64,000 bases of DNA from Macrolepiota albuminosa (GCA_027475525.1 JAMWFC010000132.1:1155052-1219051), one strand, 5' to 3'; positions 1 through 11,575 are shown, numbered from the stretch's first letter. The notes: a model not told the origin generated them from the sequence alone. Numbers and translations are program-made.

Positions 1-379
1 TATATTAGCACTGGTATTCAGGGATCGCTCTCCACAGAAGGCAGCCAAGGAAATAAGCCATAATGCATGTGTCTGCTCCGATATATGATTTTCGCGTGGC
101 GGCTATTATCTGCGATCTAATATCGTGTCCTGTTGTGCCTGTACCAGGCAGAACATAGAAAGACTCACAATTAGTCATCGAAATAGTCCTATTTTTCAGA
201 GACCGCTGGATCTATGGGTCGACTGGACATCCAATAAATCTGGCAAGGAAAGAACGTCAGCCAAGTAAAATTGGAACATTACGGACCGAGTGGGTGTAGA
301 GAATGTGTTAAAACAGACCCAACAGTGGCTACATTCTGGCGTATGCAGATATCAAATATTAACATAGTAAAGCTACGGA
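1..379. other. Left edge, no gene seen
   Basis: No convincing coding region, LTR end or RNA gene is visible before the satellite array begins near 380. Confidence 0.5.
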
Positions 380-457
380 ACAAATGACGTTAAAAAGGGA
401 AGACACTATTCCCACACATATATGTAACCGTACTAGTATCACATGACGTTAAAAAGT

Positions 458-611
458 GAAGACATTATTCCCACGCATCTCTGTAACCGTACATACGTAT
501 AGTATGTCACATGACGTTAAAAAGTGAATACATAGAAGACATTATTCCCACGCATCTCTGTAACCGTACATACGTATAGTATGTCACATGACGTTAAAAA
601 GTGAATACATA
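458..611. repeat. 77-bp period tandem duplication (1 of 14)
   Basis: 458-534 is repeated without change at 535-611, inside the satellite. The period differs from the satellite's own 69 bp. See the finding on k=77 joins. Confidence 0.85.
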
Positions 612-758
612 GTCTACTGCTGACTAAGTAACTGTACAGACGAACGGTAGTATCACATGACATTAAAAATCGAAGACATTATTCCCACGCATCTCTGTAA
701 CCGTACAGACGTACGGTAGTATCACATGACGTTAAAAAGTGAAGACATTACTCCCACA

Positions 759-912
759 CGTACATAGTCTACTGCTGACTAAGTAACCGTACAGACAAAC
801 GGTAGTATCACATGACGTTAAAAAGTGAAGACATTCGTACATAGTCTACTGCTGACTAAGTAACCGTACAGACAAACGGTAGTATCACATGACGTTAAAA
901 AGTGAAGACATT
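759..912. repeat. 77-bp period tandem duplication (2 of 14)
   Basis: 759-835 is repeated without change at 836-912 inside the satellite array. Confidence 0.85.
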
Positions 913-1745
913 ATTCCCACACATCTCTGTAACCGTACAGACGTATGGTAGTATCACATGACGTTAAAAAGTGAAGACATTATTCCCACGCATCTCTGTA
1001 ACCGTACAGACGTACGGTAGTATCACATGACATTAAAAATCGAAGACATTATTCCCACGCATCTCTGTAACCGTACAGACGTATGGTAGTATCACATGAC
1101 GTTAAAAAGTGAAGACATTATTCCCACGCATCTCTGTAACCGTACAGACGTATGGTAGTATCACATGACGTTAAAAAGTGAAGACATTACTCCCACGCAT
1201 ACATAGTCTACTGCTGACTAAGTAACCGTACAGACGAACGGTAGTATCACATAAGTGAAGACATTACTCCCACGCATACAAGTCTACTGCTGACTAAGTA
1301 ACCGTACAGACGAACGGTAGTATCACATGACGTTAAAAATCGAAGACATTATTCCCACGCGTCTCTGTAACCGTAAGTAACCGTACAGACGAACGGTAGT
1401 ATCACATGACGTTAAAAAGTGAAGACATTATTCCCACGCATCTCTGTAACCGTACAGACGTACGGTAGTATCACATGACGTTAAAAAGTGAAGACATTAT
1501 TCCCATGCATCTCTGTAACCGTACAGACGTACGGTAGTATCACATGACGTTAAAAAGTGAAGACATTACTCCCACGTGTACATAGTCTACTGCTGACTAA
1601 GTAACCGTACAGACGAACGGTAGTATCACATGACGTTAAAAATCGAAGACATTATTCCCACGCTTACCTGAAGGAAGTAATAGCAACGAGAACAAACAAA
1701 GTCACATGACGGCAAAAATCGAAGACATTTTTCCCACACATAGTC

Positions 1746-2678
1746 CACTGCACAGAAAAACCTCGATCTATTCTAGATCTCGGAATGCCTCAATTGCACT
1801 GGGATGGGATGTGTGTTGTTAGAAGTCTAGAACCACAATGCAAATTCGTTGATCCTGTCCCCACAATATTGTGCTGATGAATCACTCACCTCTTCTAAAA
1901 ACACATGTTGCAAACATAACATGAAAGTATGTCAATCAACAAGCTCCACTGTCAATTGGAGGTTGTAAACCAGACTGACTTACAGTAGGTCATCTGTCTT
2001 TGAGTAATTACTGGTGTCAAGCTTGACTAAATCCTGCAAAGACTTGTATCAAAAGCAGCATACTGCTCTGTAGCTATGTAGCGCGAGGAGACCTGTATTA
2101 GTAGTGTACAATCTACCTGTCGACATGCTATTGCAACCTTTTTGTTAGCCAAAGGCCATGGTTATAGATTACGCACCTTGCATGAATGGCGGAGCTTCCG
2201 TTTGACTTATTGTCGCCAGCGTTTGTCAATGCACGAGTCAAACAAGGCGAGTTCTGGGTGTTGCCCTGCAGTGTGAGGAAGGGGCAACCCAAAGTATTCG
2301 AAGACAAGTCTCAGTGTAGTCGAGGCTCACATTCAACTGCAGCAAGTCAACCAAAGATGACGGTTATGGGTATCCTTGAGCCATGTGAGCACCAGTACAT
2401 ACTATACATAGCCTTGGAAGACAGACGCAGCTGACAGCTACCTCGCAGGGTCTACCTGAAGTTCCGTGGTTGTGCCGAGTAGTGGAGAGACTTTATACAA
2501 GAGAGGAGCCTTGATACACCGATCTGCTCGGAAGAATGTGGCCAGTCTAGTCAGTCTCAGCACCTTCAAGACCTAGATATCCTTAGTACGCCGGAATCCC
2601 AGAACGACAGAGGCTACAGGCATGCCAAGACTAGCTATCGATGCCCAATTGCGAATCAATCAACTCGGACACGTCAGA
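1746..2678. other. Intergenic, nothing recognised
   Basis: An 82-codon open frame (2186-2434, plus) is present, but it has no recognisable domain and no intron or homology support, so it is not called as a gene. The 3' boundary is the start of the segmental duplication at about 2679. Confidence 0.4.
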
Positions 2679-2770
2679 TGGGAGTAGTTGTAAACCAAAT
2701 TGAAAAAATCTCATTCGCACGTCAGGTATTTTCCACGGTCTGTGACTATTCTCCCATACGCCTGGAACAC

Positions 2771-2778
2771 ATATAATA
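2771..2778 (+). promoter_or_regulatory. TATA-like box of amidase gene
   Basis: ATATAATA lies about 60 bp upstream of the amidase ATG at 2837. The same box is kept in copy 2. The promoter role is inferred from position only. Confidence 0.35.
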
Positions 2779-2836
2779 GACTACGTGTCCTCTATGTACT
2801 ACACGCGTTCTAAACCATCCACGGCTACGCAGAGCC

Positions 2837-4935
2837 ATGGAGACGGGTCTCGTAGACAGGTTGGTCGCAAAGCTGACCTCGTCCAGTTTTCGTGCTTTCT
2901 TTCTCCTTTCTCTCACTGCTCTCGTTACGGCCAAGGTTAATGTTATCGATGTGGATGCCTCTGGGACCATTGTAGACCTTGCCGGGCAACCATACTATGT
3001 CCCTTTCGATCCAGTACTGACAGTCGATCCCTCCAGACGCTCTGGCGTTCCTGCAGGTCTTGTCCCAGTCACGAGCATAACGGCACAATACTCTCCAATC
3101 ACCAAAACCTTTCTCCAGTCTCAGATCTCAGCCTACGGAAACATGGACGATGTCTGGACGGACCAGTTCCTAGACTCCCTCTTCATTTCGTATAGCGGAC
3201 AGTTGATTGGATTTCTTGAGGAAGACGCGGAGACTTGGCTTCAAGAAAGCAACATGTCGCACGTATACGTTTCTTCGAATATTCGTCTGCCTAAATTCAC
3301 GCGCCCTCCCATCTCGCAAATCGAAACTGGGCCTCCAACGGGCCCGTACTTCACTGCACCTTCCCAGAACTCGTCCCGTCTAGACATCCTCGCTCCCTAC
3401 CGCCTCCGCAAAGACGAATACGCCAGCTTCCTCTTCGGCGCAATCCCAAACCCCTCAGGCGGCTGGACGCCCACCAACATCACTCTCGACACTTCCGGCG
3501 CACAATACATCCCTGTCCCCTCGCGTATAAGCCTCCTCACCAAATCCCTCCCGCTCTCTGGCATGCGTTTCGCCGTCAAGGACATCTTCGACGTCGAAGG
3601 ACTTCCTACAGGCGCAGGCTCCCATGCATACGCCCTCGTGCATCCATCCCCGCTCTCCGCCACCGCGCCATCAATCCAACGCCTTCTCGCTCTCGGCGCC
3701 TCCCTCGTAGGCAAGACACGCACGTCCCAGTTCGCACACGGCGCACAACCCTGGGAGTACGTCGACCATGCATATTCGCTCAACCCGCGTGGGGATGGGC
3801 AACTCACGGCGTCCGCGTCGAGCTCTGGGAGTGCCTGTGCGATCGCGGGTTATGAATGGGTCGAGTTTACTGTTGGGAGTGATACGAGGGGAAGTGTGAG
3901 GAAGCCTGCGGCGTTTGTGGGCGCGTATGGGATGAGGCCTACGCATGGGAGTTTGGATATGAGCGGTGTGATCCCGCTGTCGGAGGACATGGATACGGCA
4001 GGCTACTTTACGAGGGACCCGAGGCTGTTTGCCGCGCTCGGCATTCGATGGTAAGACATCTGTTGTATTTTTTTTTTGATTGTTGCTGATTCACTGCTAG
4101 GTACGAACACTCTCCCGTCCGAAAGAAACGCCAAACAATTCGATTCCCCAAGCAACTATTCTACCCGACCGAACATTTCCCTGTCTCCAACCCCGCAGCT
4201 CAAGTCCTCTACGACAACTTCGCAGCCGCGCTGTCAAAACACCTCAAAATAACCGTCGTCCCAATCAATTTCACCACTTCTCTGCTGGACCACATTCCCT
4301 CGCACGACTTTGCCCAATTCCAGCTCGCGTCGAACACCCTGGCCGAGTACCGTTCCTGGGTGTCCGTCGGCAAACCACTCGTCGAGGCGTACAAGGACCA
4401 GTTCAACTCCACGCCGACGTTTGACCCCCGCGCGAAGGCGATGTTTGCGCGCGGTGCGAAACACACAGCGTACGACTTTGTCGCTGCCCAACGCGTCCTT
4501 CATGCGTTCCGCGAGTCTGTGGCGTCCGATCTTATCAAAGCGGATATCAAGTCGTGCTCGGACTCATTGTTCATGTATGACGCGAGCACTGGTGGTCGGC
4601 CGTCGTACCGCGTTGAAGAGTTTAATAATATGGAAGGGGCTGCACAGGCCCTGCTCGCAGGTCCAGTTGGTGGAGATGGGAAGACGGCGAAGCCGTCCGA
4701 TTATTTCATTTATCTCGCGTCGATGGCGGGGTTGCCTGAAGTGACGATTCCGCTGGGCCAGGTGGGGTATTATAGCCATGTTAGTAGTGAATGGGAGATG
4801 TTGCCTGTTGCGGTGCAGGTCGTTGCACATAGGGGATGTGATGATTTGTTGTTGAACCTTGTGGAAAAGTTGGCGGGGAAAGGATTGTTGGATGCTGTTA
4901 GGACAGGGAAGAATGCGTTTGATTTTGGGTTGTGA
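2837..4935 (+). CDS. Amidase-signature family hydrolase, two exons, intact
   Basis: Two exons, 2837-4050 and 4101-4935, are joined across a 50-bp GT..AG intron and encode about 682 residues. The amidase-signature catalytic triad is visible: Lys248 in [11 protein letters not shown], cis-Ser329 in SASSSGSA, and nucleophile Ser353 in [12 protein letters not shown]. The 24-residue spacing of the two serines is the usual one. The family hydrolyses amide bonds; the substrate cannot be told from the sequence. Residues 1-32 start with a short basic stretch and a hydrophobic run (AFFLLSLTALV), suggesting a signal peptide or membrane anchor. Residues ~35-230 form an N-terminal extension, as in fungal amidases with an added upstream domain. 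One oddity is Arg in place of the first Gly of the usual GSDTGGS motif. A TATA-like box lies ~60 bp upstream. The paralogue at 42561-44220 is broken. The start is the first in-frame ATG and is conserved in both copies. Confidence 0.9.
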
Positions 4936-5585
4936 TATTTTTGTTACAGGTGTATTGTCATGACGTTGCGCTTACGCTTTCTCTTCTATTTTACCTAGTA
5001 TTTATGGCAAATTATAACTGAAAGTCACAGTTTTTTGTGACTCGATGCCCAGCGAGAACGAGATGTAGGAGAAGAGAAGTACCTGAAACTTTGTGTAAAC
5101 TTCTTACCATTTCTGAACTGTTCAGGTTGAGATGAAATCTCGGGTGCGTCGCAACGTCCCATGATATGAGATGATATCATATCACTTTCCAAGTACCAGA
5201 AAGTTGCAAGTAAAATCTCGTCTCAAAGAGGTATAGGCTGAAAAAAAAGTAGACCTCAGAATGTTTCACACTCTTAAAAGAGTAAGCTGCAAAAACCTCG
5301 GAACGTTTCGTCGCAGAGATCCGGTACCCATAACCTTGGAAACAGTTCGGATTATACTCTTAGTACCATTTTTAACATATCACAATTATTACAATATCAC
5401 TATATCACTATATCATTCCTTGATCAACTTACCCGGGACCTCAGTGTCATGATTGTTTTTTTAGATCATTATGCTGATTTTTTTGAGTTCCGACATGTGC
5501 ATCCTATAAAACCGGTCCTCTAACAACATTCAACATTCAAGTCTCAAGTCTATCTTCCATCTCCAGAGCGACGCAAGTCCGATAT
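4936..5585. other. Intergenic between amidase and DUF6533 gene
   Basis: Non-coding and partly collinear with 44221-44952, though more diverged than the genes. The short open frame at 5261-5452 shows no recognisable feature. Confidence 0.5.
5504..5511 (+). promoter_or_regulatory. TATA box of DUF6533 gene copy 1
   Basis: CTATAAAA sits about 80 bp upstream of the ATG at 5586. The matching copy-2 sequence (CTATAAAG near 44880) is at a similar distance from its ATG. Confidence 0.5.
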
Positions 5586-7063
5586 ATGGGGCTCGAGGTA
5601 TCTGAAGCGACAAACATCACACAGGACCTTCTGTGGGAAGACTTCACGAGACAAGTGGGCATTTCTTCCACTGTCAGAGAAATTAAGTTTCTGATGCTGT
5701 TGATATGCAGTGCACCATCTGTTGAGTCTATCATACACCATAGACCGACTCTTAACTCATGATATGCAATAGATGCATGTCTTTCATTATGGGTAGGTGT
5801 TCTCAAGCATATGTCTTCATAGTTCTTATGCTATCATGATATGCAATAGATGCATGTCTTTCATTATGGGTAGGTGTTCTCAAGCATATGTCTTCATAGT
5901 TCTTATGCTATCCCACAAAATTTCAGGCATATGAGTATATATGCCTCTTTCCTCTGGAATATTCCATGATCTGGAAGGCTCAATGGAAAATTCCCAAGAT
6001 TCTCTATCTTTCGACACGATTGCTTCCCCTAGTCACGCTCGTGGCATTTCTATCCTTGCATTCTATTCATGCTGGATCTGTTAATATCGGTACAACATGT
6101 ATGAATATTCTTTCCTGTATTTCATTGACACTGATCGTTCTTCAGGGGGTATAAATGCATCACTATTTGTTTCTGACTGTTGGTTATTTTGGTCCTTTTT
6201 CGAAACGCATCTCAGAATTTCATCAGTGATATTCATCGTTAGGACTTGGGTAATTTGGGGTAGAAGTCGACTAATCATAGTTTTCCTTGTTATCGGTGAT
6301 CTCGCAATCTTTGGTGCAGAGATTGGTCTTCTTTCAATATCTGTCAAGGGGTCCCTCAAGGAATCATCCACCTATGATGTCTTGTTTGGTAATTACCATG
6401 CCCGAGTCATTCGTTATGTCCTATTTACTGCTTATGGCTTGGGTTTGTCATTCATGCTTTTGTAGAAAAGACTACTAATGGAGTGACATTAGTGGTGTTC
6501 TTTCTTGTGTCTTTCAAAGCAGTGCAGTTTTCAAGACACTCAAGACGGCTGCTTGGACAAAAAATGCCCCTTCAAACAGTTATGCACTATGATGGTTTTT
6601 TTACATTCTTTGCCTCCATGTTATGCCGATACGCTTATCAAATTTCAGGCACCCTTTTTTACTCATATAAAGTCATAATTGGAGCATTCCTCCTAATTGT
6701 CACAGCAGCCTTTCCTGTAATTGAGTTTTGCAACTCACTTATCCAAAGTCTAATGCACCACAGAATTTTTCTGCTATACATATTGACCCCTTAACAAATA
6801 TGTAAGTATCATGCATTCTCTTCGCCATTTAATGCGACTCTTCTTATAATAGGGTTGCACTTGCCCTGTTCCCACTTTTGAGTTGTCGAATGCTGATCCA
6901 CCTTGGTCAACAAGGAACTCTTATGAGAAACAGTTCAATGCACACTTCTGTGTCAAGGAATGGAGATACAATTATGTTCAGACAGGTTGAAGAGTGCTCA
7001 GGCCTCAGTTTAGGTGACAGATCTTCTGTAGAACATGTAGAGAGGATGAGTGACAGAGGTTAA
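5586..7063 (+). pseudogene. DUF6533-type integral membrane protein, copy 1 (nonsense mutation)
   Basis: Exons can be traced as 5586-~5655, 5927-6098, 6146-6442, 6493-~6798 and ~6854-7063, with introns of about 50 bp except the first. The protein is mostly hydrophobic segments. It carries features of the fungal multi-pass DUF6533 family: a segment beginning YEYICLFPLEYSMIWK, then a motif like IFIVRTWVIWGR, and a C-terminal LSCRMLIHL. The cellular role of this family is unknown. The frame stays open across the middle three exons, but a TAA at 6792-6794, where copy 2 has TCA, stops it just before the last intron. It may therefore be non-functional or slightly truncated. A 77-bp duplication lies in the first intron. 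Confidence 0.65.
5758..5911. repeat. 77-bp period tandem duplication (3 of 14)
   Basis: 5758-5834 is repeated exactly at 5835-5911 in the first intron of the DUF6533 gene. The duplicated block at 45133-45215 has only one copy. Confidence 0.9.
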
Positions 7064-7555
7064 AGCACATATTCATTGTAGGTAGAAAAACTCAGAATAG
7101 CATTTGAGGTGGATTTTGAGGAGACTTTTGTCCAAAGCAGACTTAAATCCATATTGGTCAATGGCTATAGTGAAGTTATAGGATTGTTCAAAGTCAGGTC
7201 CATTTGCAGCTGCATCGGGGGTAATCAAAGTTGGATTCAGAAATGGAGTCCAGGCTGTGGGGGAGTTTGGAGCTGCTTGACTAGTGTTCTGGTGAGCACA
7301 GAGCTGAGGAGTAGGCTGTGCTACTGGTAAGTAGGTCTGGGGCAGTCATGTGTTCTAGGCAGAGAGGTTGAGAAATCTTAGGATCATCAAAGAGCTGGGC
7401 AAGGCTACCAGTGAATGAGCAGTACAGGTGGAGTAGAAACTAGTGATAATATAGGCTCCAGGGTTGGCCAGTTGAGTAGAAGGACATGAGCCAATATGAG
7501 GTTAAAACAAGTGGGACAAAATCAAGATCCACTGTAATGCAGCAATACAGTTAGT
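7064..7555. other. Downstream part of duplication, no gene recognised
   Basis: Collinear with 46382-46905. A 73-codon frame (7109-7330) is not clearly preserved in copy 2 and has no recognised domain. Confidence 0.5.
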
Positions 7556-7559
7556 CCAA

Positions 7560-8354
7560 TGATATGATGCTGTACCAGCAGTCAGGGACACAACATGCAC
7601 CAGAAGTCAAAATAAACATTTAATTATAAGGCTGAAAACTGTAAGCCTCTCTCAACAAATTATACCTCCAAAAACACCCCAATAAATACACAGAAAGTAC
7701 AGAATAAAAGGGCAGGGACCAACTCCAGCTATCAATTCAATAGTAGCCCAGCCACTGTTATGGGGAGGGGAAGCATGGGGCTGGCAATTGGAGTGTATTG
7801 GCATCAATTTGGAGTGATCTAGAAGATCTGATCTAAAAATAACTAGATTGGAATGTTTTGATGAATGGAATGGTGGCCCAGGAATTGAATGGAGGAAGAA
7901 TACAAAGGAGGGATGAATGGAATGGTGGCACAGGAATTGAATAGAGGAAGAACACAAAGGAGAGATGAATGGAAGGGAATGGTGGCACTGAAACAGGCAT
8001 CACAAAAATGGAAAATGGAACAACAAATTAGGTTATGAATGCTGGAAGGTCAGGAGCAAAAAGTCATGTGTATTTGGTGGTCTGTGCATTGTAAAAACAG
8101 TATAAATAGCCCAAGTAGAGTAGTGAATAGACAGGCAATTAATAGGCAAAGGCTCAGTGGTTTCCAGAGAGTGAATCACTTAGGCTGGAGTTTGTTGAGA
8201 ACCTTCTGCATTTCAGGATACTTGATATTCTGGAAAGCACTCGAACCTTCAATACATCAACTTTATCATCAAGCATCAGTGTGTATTAAAGGCAACTTTC
8301 TAAGACTTCAAGAAAGCCCAGAACTATAGTAATACTTGCACCCCAAGTACTATA
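7560..8354. mobile_element. Solo LTR, 4-bp-TSD family, copy A
   Basis: A 795-bp insertion starts TGATATGATGCTGTACC and ends CAAGTACTATA. It is flanked by CCAA (7556-7559 and 8355-8358). The collinear site in copy 2 (near 46905) is empty and has one CCAA. Further copies are at 16834-17737, 55781-56791 and, reversed, 47539-48367. A TATAAATA box lies near 8101. No internal coding region is present, so it is a solo LTR or a short non-autonomous element. Confidence 0.8.
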
Positions 8355-8632
8355 CCAATATTGATATTTGAAAGGGACACGTGAATTAAAGCTTACACCA
8401 GAAAGCAGGGGCAACCCTCTTAGTTTTGTCAAGTTCACTGACACTGACTAGGCAAATTATCTTTACACCAGACATAGTATCAGGTAATATCCATGGAGTC
8501 TTCATTTTTGGAGTCATTTTCTAAGCTACAAAGAAGCACAAGATGGTTGCAACATTTTTCAGCATTTGGAAGTGCACAAATACATTTAGCTATGTGCATT
8601 ATTTAAAATAATTAGATACAATGCATTGTAGG
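8355..8632. other. Duplicated non-coding DNA up to the copia insertion site
   Basis: Collinear with 46905-47165 and then cut at the 5-bp target GTAGG (8628-8632). Confidence 0.7.
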
Positions 8633-8986
8633 TGTAGAAGTAAGGTAAAAGTAAGTCTCAGTTGTTCAACAATGAATATGTCAAAAATGACCTGTGGAAG
8701 TAAGGTAAAAGTAAGCTACAGGTAAGTAAATGTAGTTATCAGAAGTATTTTAGGTGGTACCCACCCTCAGTTGTTCAACAACAAATATGTTGAAAACAAC
8801 TGAGGGTGATGAAAATTGTAACAAGTATTTATACAAGTTAGTAAATATAATTTTTATAATGAAAATAAAATAAATAAGAAAAGAACAACATGAGACTCAC
8901 AGGTGTGGCACACCTCAGTTAAGTAATGCCAATCAAGAAGAAAAAAGAATCCAACTTTTCAAAATAATGGGACATCTATCTCAACA
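8633..8986 (-). repeat. Copia LTR (3' LTR of the minus-strand element)
   Basis: 354 bp, starting TGTAGAAGTAAGG and ending CTCAACA. It is about 60 bp longer than the other LTR because its first ~60 bp repeat the TGTAGAAGTAAGGTAAAAG start. It contains a hairpin at 8762-8808. Confidence 0.85.
8762..8808. repeat. Hairpin inside copia LTR
   Basis: CACCCTCAGTTGTT and its complement AACAACTGAGGGTG flank a ~19-base loop. The other LTR carries the same structure with substitutions at 28003-28049. Confidence 0.8.
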
Positions 8987-8994
8987 CTCCCCCA
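8987..8994 (-). other. Polypurine tract of copia element
   Basis: On the minus strand CTGGGGGAG directly precedes the 3' LTR, the usual place for plus-strand priming. Confidence 0.7.
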
Positions 8995-8996
8995 GA

Positions 8997-9403
8997 TGCC
9001 TTGTTTACAAATGGTTCTTCATTCCTAGCTTGCCAATAAGGTATTTGTGTGCACCGTGCCTGAGTGGTTTAGTAAAAAGATCAGCCATATTTTCAGTCAA
9101 TGCCATAGGCAATATGTTGATTTCACCTGCCACAACCTACTCTCAAATGTAGTGTTGTCTAATGTTGATGTGCTTGGCATGTGCATGTCCTTTAGTCAAC
9201 TTAGCAAGTATGATAGATAAACAATTGTTGGCATTTAGGATCACTGATAGTGGTTGTAGAAGATCAATCTCAGTCAGGAAATTATGCATCCAGAGCCCTT
9301 GTTGTGCCCCTCAAGTAAGCACTATGTACTCTGCCTCTGTAGTAGACAACACCACTGTATGTTGCTGCTTTGAGCTCCACAACACAGCTCTCCCAGACAT
9401 CAT
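8997..9403 (-). pseudogene. Copia RNase H, C-terminal part
   Basis: The minus strand encodes AVLWSSKQQHTVVLSTTEAE, the hallmark of Ty1/copia RNase H. Further left come KHINIRQHYI-like and ADLFTKPL-like motifs that end the copia polyprotein. A stop codon near 9151 and others break it. The upstream half of the same domain is at 23421-23745. Removing the 9404-23415 insertion and one TSD rejoins the two halves in frame across the YIFMMSG region. Confidence 0.85.
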
Positions 9404-9587
9404 TGTCACAACCCCCCCATCTGAGACCACCCTGGGACACCTCTGGAACCCCATCTGGGACCCCCTCACTGACCCCACAACACAACTCCCACCATCACAT
9501 GCACCAAACCCTGCCATCACACATGCCTCCTGACAGCCCCATATCATGGATCCTGGAACCACTTGCTGGCACAGCCATCATCCCATT

Positions 9588-11575
9588 GATGACGCCCAAA
9601 GTTTGGTCAGTAACAAATATAGTAATAGTGTTACCGTACCAAAAGCTTGCGTTGGGCGTGCTATAAGTGATGTGAGGAGTCCCAGGCAGGTCCCAGAGAA
9701 CGCGCCTGTGAAAATGAGGAAAAGTTGGTAAGGGGGCCGGCAAGTGTAAAGCGCTAAGGTAAAGCGCCTATGAAGGGAGTGGTAAGTGCACACGGCAATG
9801 TCAGCGGCAAGAACACAGTAAGCTTAGTGAAGTCTAAGCATCGTAAATGCCTGCCATAACTGCAAGGCGCGAGTAGGTCAAGGGCTGGCGATAGTCTGCA
9901 ACTGCCAATGAGTTCGACGTTGCTGACCGTAAGTGAGGTCTTGAGCGTAAGGGAGACTGAAGTAAGGGGAGCAGGAAACTCTGGTCTATTGTTCAATAGG
10001 TATGTACAAGTCGGTAAGTACTTTTTATACTACAAGGAGTTCACTGTCGCCAGTGACTAACCATTGCCAAAGTGCGGTAAACTAGAAAATTTTATAGGGG
10101 TAGCTCCAACAGTTTCAGATCCCTACCGTCCATTCAAGACTCTTAGCAATGCCAGGCGGCAGATCATGAAGCTAAACCATCAATCCATCACCCTTCTGTC
10201 TGTCAAAAATGCTTAGCGATGTCAGGCACCAGATTGAGGTGCTTAGGCGGTGTCAGATGCCAAGCTGTCTGTCAGTTTTTGATAGATCATCAATCTTCTC
10301 GCTAAGCGCTGTTGTCAGTGACGGATGCCATCTGTCAGTTGTCATTCTTGCTGCCGTTGATGACACCCAAATCGAGCTGGATGCTGCGTGGACTATCACT
10401 AGTGCAGCTACTTAGCCAATATAGCTTTGGGTGTGCTAAGTGTGTGAGAGAGTCCTGGACAGGTCCCAGAGAACACATGGTAGGCAAGAGGTTGGTGGCA
10501 AGGAAAGTGGGTGATTGGAGGCACTTGCGTATGGCTCCAAAACGTGGCTACAGGGCGCTAAAAGTTGCTAAGGGGGAGCGCTAAGAGCGTGGGAAAGTCA
10601 CTTGCGTATGGCTCCAAAACGTGGCTACAGGGCGCTAAAAGTTGCTAAGGGGGAGCGCTAAGAGCGTGGGAAAGTCACTAAGAAAGGTGCTAAGAGGTGC
10701 GGGAAAGGGTCGCTAAGAGGCGCTAAGTGTTAGCACCTAGAACGTGATAATAAAAGGATAAGATTGCTTAGCGGATCTAAGCATAAAAGCCAAGCTGTAG
10801 TTGCAAGGCGCTAGAGAGAAAGAGATATAGAAAACTAGAGCAGAGTCCCCTTGCTTGACACAGTCAACAAGAGGTAGTCTGTTGCGTATGGAGACCAAAA
10901 TGTTGGGATACGATCTCTACTGCCAAATTGATTCCCTGTACTACTAACAAAAAGTAGGTATTTATAGTAAAGAAAGTTAGCCGACGCTAAGAGGTTAAGC
11001 GCCGCTAGAGGGTGGTGAACTGATAAAAATGTAAGTAAATGTGGTGAATTGAATTGTATAGTAAAAAGGTCCATAATGATGCTGTCATGGAAATACTTCA
11101 TCATTTCCCCTTGTAAGCGCTGCCACTGGCTAAGAGCATTATGCCGGATTGACTGATGCCCAGTGTCTGTGTAAATGTATAGCCTTGGAGTGCAAGTGGC
11201 AAGGTGCGGCGAGGTGTCAATAGTGGTGCGAAGAATAAGTAGTGCCATAAAAAGTGGTCTGAGAGTAATTGGAGTTTGTAGCTGCAAGTTATTAGTGTAA
11301 AAATATAAAAAAAATAGCGCTGGAAGCGCTAGAGCGTGGCGCTTCTGGTGGTACTAGTGGGCCAATGTGAGGTGTGGGTATTGGTGCTATCGGTAGCCAG
11401 CCACGATGCAGGCTCATCACCATTGGTGCTATCATTGATCGGATCTGCTTCTTGCTGTATCCGGCTGTCAAATATCGCCAAAATTGGATAATTAGCATGC
11501 GCTAAGGTATCCTGAGTCAGTGCTGCGTTGCTGTAGCCTGCCGTTGATGCGCTGATCCTGCATGGGGTCCTATCA
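9588..11575 (-). repeat. Left (3') LTR region of gypsy, composite
   Basis: 1988 bp compared with 918 bp on the right. 9588-10352 matches the first part of the right LTR. At about 10359 a second LTR-like start (TGATGACACCCAAAT) appears. 11428-11575 matches the end of the right LTR. The ~1.07-kb middle is missing on the right. The region is dense in GCTAAG/GCGCTAAG words. Confidence 0.8.
10522..10675. repeat. 77-bp period tandem duplication (4 of 14)
   Basis: 10522-10598 is repeated exactly at 10599-10675 inside the left gypsy LTR region. Confidence 0.9.

Larger units (their letters stand above)
380..1745. repeat. Satellite array, ~69 bp unit
   Basis: About 18 head-to-tail copies of a unit near 69 bp share the core CACATGACGTTAAAAAGTG, followed by GAAGACATTATTCCCACGC and CTGTAACCGTACAGACG. 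Two spacer types alternate: one with CGCATCTCTGTAAC and one with ACATAGTCTACTGCTGACTAAGTAAC. Variant copies read ATTAAAAATCG, and one copy near 1250 is truncated. No spacers separate the units, so this is a satellite and not a CRISPR array. Two 77-bp exact duplications lie inside it and may inflate the copy count. Confidence 0.9.

Noticed and set aside
1163..1320. A further 77-bp scar in the satellite
   Set aside because: The period there is 76 and there are mismatches, so it is ordinary satellite variation.
380..1745. CRISPR-like regular array
   Set aside because: The whole 69-bp unit repeats without unique spacers, and the genome is eukaryotic. It is a satellite.
2186..2434. 82-codon plus-strand frame
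   Set aside because: No domain, no homology I recognise and no splice or promoter support.
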